From the NCBI GenBank assembly GCA_036925085.1, contig JAUPFP010000030.1, forward strand, positions 1,178,001 through 1,242,000: a stretch of 64,000 nt of DNA, in the 5' to 3' direction. Origin of the DNA: Brachycybe producta (taxonomy: Eukaryota; Arthropoda; Diplopoda; Playtdesmida; Andrognathidae). The position numbers and the translations under genes were made by a program. This document shows positions 59,401 to 64,000 of this stretch, in pieces. The notes under the pieces were generated by a model. It ran no database searches and had not been told where the DNA came from. It was given only the letters and a program-made list of their open reading frames with translations. How positions within the stretch are numbered: position 1 is the first letter of the stretch; each line of letters starts with the position of its first letter.

Positions 59401-62400
59401 AATTGAAAATTATGCAGATTGTTACGGAGTCAGGGCCGTCTTAGGGCATGTCGGGGCCCTTGGGCACACAATAATTGGGGGCCCCGTTGGATAGTAAAAA
59501 TTAGAAAAAAATTAAAAATCTGATCTGGTCTCCTATTAACATTTCAATTTAGAAATGTTAACGGTAATCTACCTCAAAATAGAAAAAAATTTGAGCTCCT
59601 TTTTTTCGTGTAAGCGAATATATCGGCCTTTCGGGGCCCCGTGAGGTCGGGGGCCCTGTGCACGGGCCCCGTGTGCCCTTATAGTAAAGACGGCACTGTA
59701 CGGAGTAAACCGTTGACCCTAGATATCAACATGAAAATACTTCAGCTACCCTTCAAGCTTCTAAAACACTTTCTAGTTTCTCTTCTTTCTTTTGCTCCTG
59801 AAAGGCAGAATAATGATAATTCGAAAATCGAAAACATTAATTAAAAGTTTAGTAACGTTTTAAATTAAAAATTACTAGTAATTAACATTTGATTGTTGTT
59901 TTAGAAATGATAAAAAAAAATAATTTCTGTCCATTCTGAAAACTTTTGAATTGAAAGTTAACACATATCAAAGAAATGACGATTTACCGTTCTATTTTAT
60001 CAGGTGATAGAACAGTTCATCAATCAGACAAATTATGACCGAACTGGAGAATCGATGGAACAGGGAACGATTACTATCATCTGGTCGTTGGCCGTTTCCA
60101 TCTTCTGCGTCGGTGGAATGGTGGGAGGTTTACTCACGGCTGTCATTGCAAACAAATTTGGACGGTGAGTGCTTCGAAAAAACAACAACAATAATAAAAG
60201 AAATTGACGATTTGTTTGGAATTCTGTTTTTTTTTTCTTCAGAAAGGGAGGTCTTCTCTTGAACAACATCTTCGTCATTATCGCTGCCGTTCTAATGACG
60301 TTTTCGAAACCAGCAAATTCGTACGAGATGATCATCGCCGGCCGTTTCTTTATTGGAATCAGTTCCGGTAAGACATTAACTCTCTTAAAAATCAAAAGAA
60401 GACCTCATAAAACAAATTCTAAAGTTAATATTTGGTTTAAAATGTTTTTTTTTTCAGGTTTAGCGGCTGGTCTCACACCGATGTACCTTAGCGAAATTTC
60501 TCCCGCTCACTTACGAGGAGCCACAGGAACCAGTTACCAACTGGTCGTAACCATTTCGATCGTGTTGGCCAACGTACTCGGTCTCCCTCAGGTTCTCGGA
60601 ACGGAAAATCTTTGGAATTACTTGCTAGGTAAACCACACAACACACAAAAAAGAACAACACCTTCTGACAAGATCGACAAGTGTTTAATTTCGTTTTTTT
60701 TTTTTTGTATTTTTCTACAGGATTCACGGTTATCGCCACCGTGTTTCAGTTGTGCACTTTGCCTTTGTGTCCCGAATCACCTAAATTCTTACTCCTCAAC
60801 CGCGGCCGTGATATTCAAGCTCAAGAAGGTAACATCAATTTCATTGTTCGGAAGTAATTTGCCAAAAATAACTGTAATCCTAATATAATTAGTAATTCAA
60901 CATATTACTTTGTAATCTTTGCAATTCACAATTGTATTTATTAGGAAGAATGCAATTACTTTTAATTATTTTTCAAATTACTTTAAGTTTGTTTCTCAAA
61001 CTAATCGAAACTTGCGTCAATTATCCGGTTTTTAATTACAATTACAATTAGTACTCTGCTAGCAGCCAGATAGGCCTATGGCAGAGGGACATAAAAGTAG
61101 CTGGTAGCGTAAGTGCTTTGGAAAAAAACGAGTAATTGCAATTAACTTCATTTTGAAATTTAGTGATTGTAATTAGTTTTTCACTGGTTATTAATTAGTA
61201 ATTGTAATTAAAATACCCAAAAAAGTAATTTGAGCAAATGCCGCATAATTCTTTAGCTTTTAATATATTTATTTTTCCTTTTTACCGAATAATAAAACAC
61301 GTAGAATGTTTTTTTTCTGAAAGAATTTCAAGATTTACTTGAAACTAGAAGAGTAAACAATGTTTTAAAAAGCGAAAATTTACTTTTTTTACCGGTAATT
61401 GACAAATTTAATGGCAAACAAGAGTTTAAAACCGACATAAATGTCCCTTTTTTAAAAATATCACCATAATTACCATCAATGTACATTCATTAACTCCTCT
61501 AGTTTTGTAATAAACTATAAAATTCTTCGAAAATAACGTTCTTGTTGGTTTTTGTTCAGCAATCTGTCATCAAAAATAACTAAAACTACAGAGCGATTCC
61601 CATCTTTCTTTTCTTACAGCCCTGACTTGGCTACGAGGAGTCATCGAAGTTCACGACGAAATGGACGAAATGCGTGCCGAAGGTGAAACGATGAAGAGTC
61701 AACCTCAAGTGACACTCAAGGACATGTTCACCAACCCTCTACTTAGAATGCCTCTCGTAATCAGTCTCATGGTCATGATGTCTCAACAATTGTCCGGCAT
61801 TAACGCCGTAAGTGACCAACACGACGACCAAACAAAATGACCAATCATTGCACTTTTGATTACAATTCGTACTTTTTTCGTCTGTACAGATCATCTTCTT
61901 CTCGACCGACATCTTCAAATCTGCGGGTCTCACACAAGAAGTGGCTCTTTACGCCACCCTCGGTATGGGAGTGGTCAACGTCATGATGACCTTCACTTCG
62001 CTAATTTTGGTCGAGAAATCCGGACGAAGAACTCTACACCTGTTTGGACTCATCGGAATGGACGTCGTCACCGTTATCATTACTGTTTGCATGGTTTTCA
62101 AAGTAAAACAAAACCTCTCCATTCACTCGTCACATTTACTTTTATTTACAACTTACGATTCTGTTTATTTTTTTTTGTTGCAAATTAGGACAAAGCCAAT
62201 TTCTTATCATACGTTAGCATTGTTCTGGTCATCGCATTCGTCGTGTTCTTTGCCACTGGCCCAGGTACTAAGGATTTTTGTTAACTCGCCACTTTCTATT
62301 TGAACGCATCGTCTGAAAAGACGCAATTTAAAAGATTCTTAATAAGTAGCCATTTGCAAAACATGCAAATAATAGAGAGAACAATGGAAATCCTATTCTC

Positions 62401-63346
62401 GATATACAGTTACGTTTAGAAGCAAAATTCAGAGAAACTTGAAAGCGTTTTAGAATCTAGGATATTTTCGTCTTGATATCTTTTAAAATAACCTTTAAGT
62501 GACTGAGCTACCCTTCTAGTTTCTAAAACACCGTTCTAGTTTCTCTTAATTTTGCTCTTCTGAAAGACAGAATAATAAAGAGTTCGAAACATCAGCTCTG
62601 TTCATAAAACACCTTAAAGTTGAGAAGAAACATTTAATTTAAATGTTGCATTTGTTCAGGATCCATTCCGTGGTTTTTGGTGGCGGAACTGTTCGGTCAG
62701 GGACCACGTCCGATGGCAACCAGTATCGCAGTCGGTGTCAACTGGTTTGCTAACTTCTTAGTCGGAGTTGCCTTTCTACCCATTTCCGTAAGTCGTATCC
62801 GAATTCAAGTATAAAAAAAATCCTTGGCACTTGTGAACTCCAACTTACTCCCTGTTAAATATCGGAAACCTTTTCAACTCGAACTCTATGAGAAGAGTTC
62901 GAACATATAAAATCCCCTTCTTTAATTGAATACCCTTGAAAAGGGTTTTCTTAGTTGGATCCCTCCTCACTAGATGGTCCCATCTCATCATCCCCGTGGG
63001 TCCCACACATGTCTCCTCCTACTTTGATTTAGTCCCATCCCATGGAATGGGACTAGATGGGGCATGAGATTTCTTCATTAATGTTAGCCCATTTTGGTCT
63101 CTACTTTTCACGGGGTTCGAGTTCAAGTTCAATTGCAAAGTGCAAAGACAGCAATCTTTCTCGATCGTCATAAACGTAATCGGTTTTCCTTTTAAATTTC
63201 AGAGTGCATTGGGACCGTACACGTTTCTAGTTTTCACGGTCATTCTGACATTCTTCGCCCTTTTCACTTACAAGAAAGTTCCCGAAACAAAGAACAAGAC
63301 AGTCGACGAGATGACCGCCTATTTCAGGCAGAAAATCTATCAGTGA
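50489..63346 (+). CDS. SLC2A: Class I facilitative glucose transporter (GLUT1-4-like)
   Basis: A 12-helix major-facilitator transporter of the plasma membrane. Eleven exons sum to 1434 bp (477 aa plus stop): 50489-50509, 54006-54104, 60004-60164, 60243-60367, 60458-60628, 60721-60828, 61620-61807, 61890-62102, 62189-62264, 62660-62787, 63203-63346. Helix 1 has [12 protein letters not shown]. The first outer loop has an N-glycosylation site (NQT, 47-49). Also seen: [23 protein letters not shown] (210-217); QQLSGINA, with the QLS motif of glucose-selective class I GLUTs at 285-287; GRR (336-338); GPGSIPWF; GPRP; VPETKNK near the end. Length compares with 492 for human GLUT1. Exon 1 is only 21 bp (MPYIQRS) before GTAAGT. 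It keeps phase 0 with exon 2, but so short an exon is the least certain part. Confidence 0.95.
50651..51356. mobile_element. Long inverted-repeat element, arms about 245 bp
   Basis: Left arm 50651-50894 and right arm 51108-51356 are imperfect inverses throughout: ACACGATTTTTATTACTAAA against TTTAGTAATAAAAATCGTGT at the outside, and CAGAAATCCACTTC against GAAGTGGATTTCTG at the inside. A 213 bp spacer separates them. It lies in SLC2A intron 1. No transposase fragment was found in the spacer. Confidence 0.75.
52330..52580. mobile_element. Family A element in SLC2A intron 1
   Basis: AATTCTGTCTTTCAGAAGC, TGTTTTAGAAACTAGAACGG, and the inverse TTTCTAGTTTCTAAACAAAC flank the TATCTTTCAAAATAAACTTT arms. 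A more diverged fragment (GTTAGAAACTGGAAGAGTAA) precedes it near 51895. Confidence 0.75.
52636..52827. mobile_element. Truncated relative of the CAGGGGTGGACTGG hAT-like MITE
   Basis: Read in reverse, it starts CAGTGGCAGACTTGCCTATT and contains GGGCTGCTTAGTTTGAGGGC, matching the element at 7244-7577. The other end is missing and stops near ATTCGCGAGCGTAGCGAG. Confidence 0.65.
52915..53255. other. GC-rich island of unknown origin in SLC2A intron 1
   Basis: About 340 bp of clearly higher GC than the surroundings, with CGAG and GCTCG motifs throughout. A 73-codon plus-strand ORF (52923-53144) shows no recognisable domain and no splice context in frame with the transporter. It may be a fragment of a mobile element or of captured coding DNA. 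I cannot assign it. Confidence 0.4.
54505..54840. mobile_element. Family A element in SLC2A intron 2
   Basis: TATGAACAGCTGATTTTCGA, TTTTATAAACTAGAAAGGTA and the inverse TACCTTTCTAGTTTATAAAA are all present. Both arms share the same TTTATAAA variant, consistent with gene conversion or hairpin-based repair between the arms. Confidence 0.8.
55640..55940. mobile_element. Family A element in SLC2A intron 2, with clear left terminus
   Basis: It starts TTAAGGTGTGTTTTTAAGTG followed by TAAACGGGGCCTCTC, the inverse of the usual right terminus, which helps define the ends. The arms GTGTTTTAAAAACTAGAATG and CTTCTAGTTTCTAAAACACT follow. Confidence 0.8.
57175..57376. mobile_element. Short inverted-repeat element
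   Basis: GGCTCGTCTTCACACGAACC on the left pairs loosely with the inverse of GTCCAGTGTGAAGCGGC on the right. Both sides have CACTCTGTGG or CACAGGGTGTCG next. The interior holds GGCTTAAGGTGGTTGAAGG. Boundaries are approximate. Confidence 0.5.
57400..57714. mobile_element. Family A element in SLC2A intron 2
   Basis: AAAGTGTTTTAGAAACTAGA and AGGGTAGCTCAAG on the left; AAAGATATCAACATAAAAAT and GCTCTTCTGAAAGACAGAAT on the right; it ends AACCATCTTAACT. The right end directly touches a different element. Confidence 0.75.
57715..58130. mobile_element. hAT-like MITE of the GGGATGGGAC-ATTCGAATC type
   Basis: The left end is AGAGGTGGGACGAATCC; the right end is the inverse GGATTCGAATGTCCCATCCCT split as GGATTCGAATG and TCCCATCCCT. 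TTCGAATC-type motifs repeat near both ends. No clean target duplication is visible, possibly because it landed at the very edge of a family A copy. Confidence 0.6.
59234..59721. mobile_element. hAT-like MITE (TAGGGTCAACGGTTT) nested in family A
   Basis: The perfect 15 bp ends are TAGGGTCAACGGTTT and AAACCGTTGACCCTA. The flanks GATAACAA (59226-59233) and GATATCAA (59722-59729) form an 8 bp target duplication with one mismatch. The interior has TATGCATGCAAATATGC motifs and no coding capacity. Confidence 0.88.
59431..59698. mobile_element. hAT-like MITE (CAGGGCCGTCTT) nested inside the previous MITE
   Basis: The ends are CAGGGCCGTCTTAGGGC and its near inverse in AAGACGGCACTG. The arms are GC-rich with GGGGCCC motifs. 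The flanks are a perfect 8 bp duplication, TACGGAGT at 59423-59430 and 59699-59706. The perfect duplication against the decayed outer one agrees with this being the younger insertion. Confidence 0.9.
60860..61240. repeat. TAATTACAATTA-type repeat tract (family H) in SLC2A intron
   Basis: ATTAGTAATTC, TTAATTACAATTACAATTAG and TTAGTAATTGTAATTAAAAT recur on both senses around a central non-repeat segment (CTGCTAGCAGCC), suggesting a decayed inverted-repeat element. It lies in the 791 bp intron before exon 61620-61807. Confidence 0.5.
62405..62620. mobile_element. Family A element, shortened loop, in SLC2A intron 9
   Basis: AAAGCGTTTTAGAATCTAGG, CTTGATATCTTTTAAAATAA, then the right arm TACCCTTCTAGTTTCTAAAA directly, followed by TTTTGCTCTTCTGAAAGACA and CGAAACATCAGCTCTGTTC. 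The central loop is deleted. Confidence 0.8.
62820..63150. mobile_element. Foldback sequence in SLC2A intron 10
   Basis: GGCACTTGTGAACTCCAACT on the left pairs loosely with the inverse of TTCAAGTTCAATTGCAAAGTGC on the right. Inside, GATGGTCCCATC, GTCCCATCCCATGG and GACTAGATGGGGCATG add smaller palindromes. Part of it resembles the DUS2-intron MITE. Confidence 0.5.
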
Positions 63347-63750
63347 TAAATATCATCTTTCATCTCTCATCCGTTTCCCTTATTTCTTTCTCTCGACGAC
63401 ACGACAAAACAACCGTCATAGAAAATATAAAGGAGTTTTTCTTCTTCTCTTAATTCTGTGACTTCGTTGTTATTTCAAAAATGATACGAAAAAACGTATT
63501 TTCAACTTAAAAAGAGATTTTGTTAAAACATAAACTCAAAGAAAAAGAACGCCTTGTAATTGTTACGATATACTCTCTTTTGTTTCTCTTGTTGGAACGA
63601 TCGGATCTCTTCAATTCTGATCTTCCGATTTGACATAAAACCAATCAATTTTTACTCGTTAATACGCTATTAGTAATCGATATTATAATAATCTACATTA
63701 GATTAAGAATACAAAGACACAAACGTACAATATAAAAGAAAGACACGTAC

Positions 63751-64000
63751 CGTCCACGTTCGTCTGTTGTCCGCCTTCGTCTTCGTCCGTTTTCTTTCTC
63801 TTTTGTTGTTTACCGACCCTTTTCTTCTTTTCGTTTTCCTTCGATATTTCGTTCAAATGGCCCAACTGTTTGTTGATGAAATTTAATAAGAAACTCCCCT
63901 CGAAAAAAATGTGACACAAATTGTATCGAATATTTTTTAAGTCAAATAAAAATGTCAATATATTTTATTTTATATAATTTGTTTACCAGTTTCTTGTTCC
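63751..64000 (-). CDS. Partial gene, lysine/glutamate-rich protein, not recognised
   Basis: Two exon pieces: 63987-64000 (enters from the right edge, ends CTG|GTAAAC) and 63751-63898 (acceptor TTCGAG, ends ACG|GTACGT). Joined in phase 0 they read NKKLGSFLLNFINKQLGHLN, then a charged stretch with KENEKKKR, KQQKRKKTDEDEGG and TNVDG. The polybasic KQQKRKK segment could be a nuclear-localisation signal. The gene converges on SLC2A with about 400 bp between them and must continue to lower coordinates with a further exon or a short 3' end that I could not place. Confidence 0.5.

Larger units (their letters stand above)
59070..59835. mobile_element. Family A element split by two nested insertions
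   Basis: The left part has GTGTTTAAGAAACTAGAAGA, TTTTCATGTTGGTATCTTTC and TATTATTTTGAAAGATA. The right part resumes as GATATCAACATGAAAATACT, CTACCCTTCAAGCTTCTAAA and TTTGCTCCTGAAAGGCAGA. Removing the insert restores the normal family arm. Confidence 0.85.

Overview
This is a eukaryotic, animal nuclear window. It is AT-rich and has many short introns, every protein gene recognised is metazoan, and roughly a tenth or more of it is small inverted-repeat DNA transposons. The species cannot be named from the sequence. An invertebrate is most likely because the introns are compact and no vertebrate-type SINE or LINE is seen.

Layout. Positions 1-25640, minus strand: a MEGF6-like secreted multi-EGF gene whose 3' end lies outside the window. 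It has a signal-peptide exon at 25.5 kb, a 12.9 kb first intron, an EMI domain, calcium-binding EGF modules, a Cys-free linker and then at least 21 laminin-type EGF modules. Positions 25641-29285: intergenic, repeat-rich. Positions 29286-33899, minus: CDK11 (PITSLRE kinase), 13 exons, 814 codons. Positions 33900-34566: a short head-to-head promoter region with paired CRE palindromes and a GC-box inverted repeat. Positions 34567-37414, plus: a TPRG1L-type hSac2-domain protein of about 349 codons. Positions 37415-39106: intergenic, with a 559 bp inverted-repeat element. Positions 39107-41637, minus: DUS2 tRNA-dihydrouridine synthase, 13 exons, 458 codons. Positions 41638-50488: intergenic, repeats plus two CREs near DUS2. 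Positions 50489-63346, plus: a class I GLUT (SLC2A) glucose transporter, 11 exons, 477 codons. Positions 63751-64000, minus: two exons of an unrecognised lysine-rich protein gene that converges on SLC2A.

I rebuilt exon structures by hand from splice sites, reading phase and family conservation. For CDK11, DUS2, TPRG1L and SLC2A the exon lengths sum to whole codons with a stop. For the MEGF6-like gene they sum to 1467 codons plus one base, matching the phase-1 convention of its last visible exon. No biosynthetic or operon-like cooperation is expected among these genes. The notable feature is linkage: MEGF6, TPRG1L and CDK11 are also neighbours in human 1p36.3.

The rest is mobile DNA. An inverted-repeat family with TTAA-type ends is present in about 18-20 copies, including CDK11 and SLC2A introns. 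Several hAT-like MITEs with 8 bp target duplications occur, along with a three-level nested insertion at 59.1-59.8 kb, a 27-unit 16 bp satellite, a 21 bp array carried inside an inverted-repeat element, and seven long C/G homopolymers. I found no convincing tRNA, rRNA, CRISPR or autonomous transposase gene.
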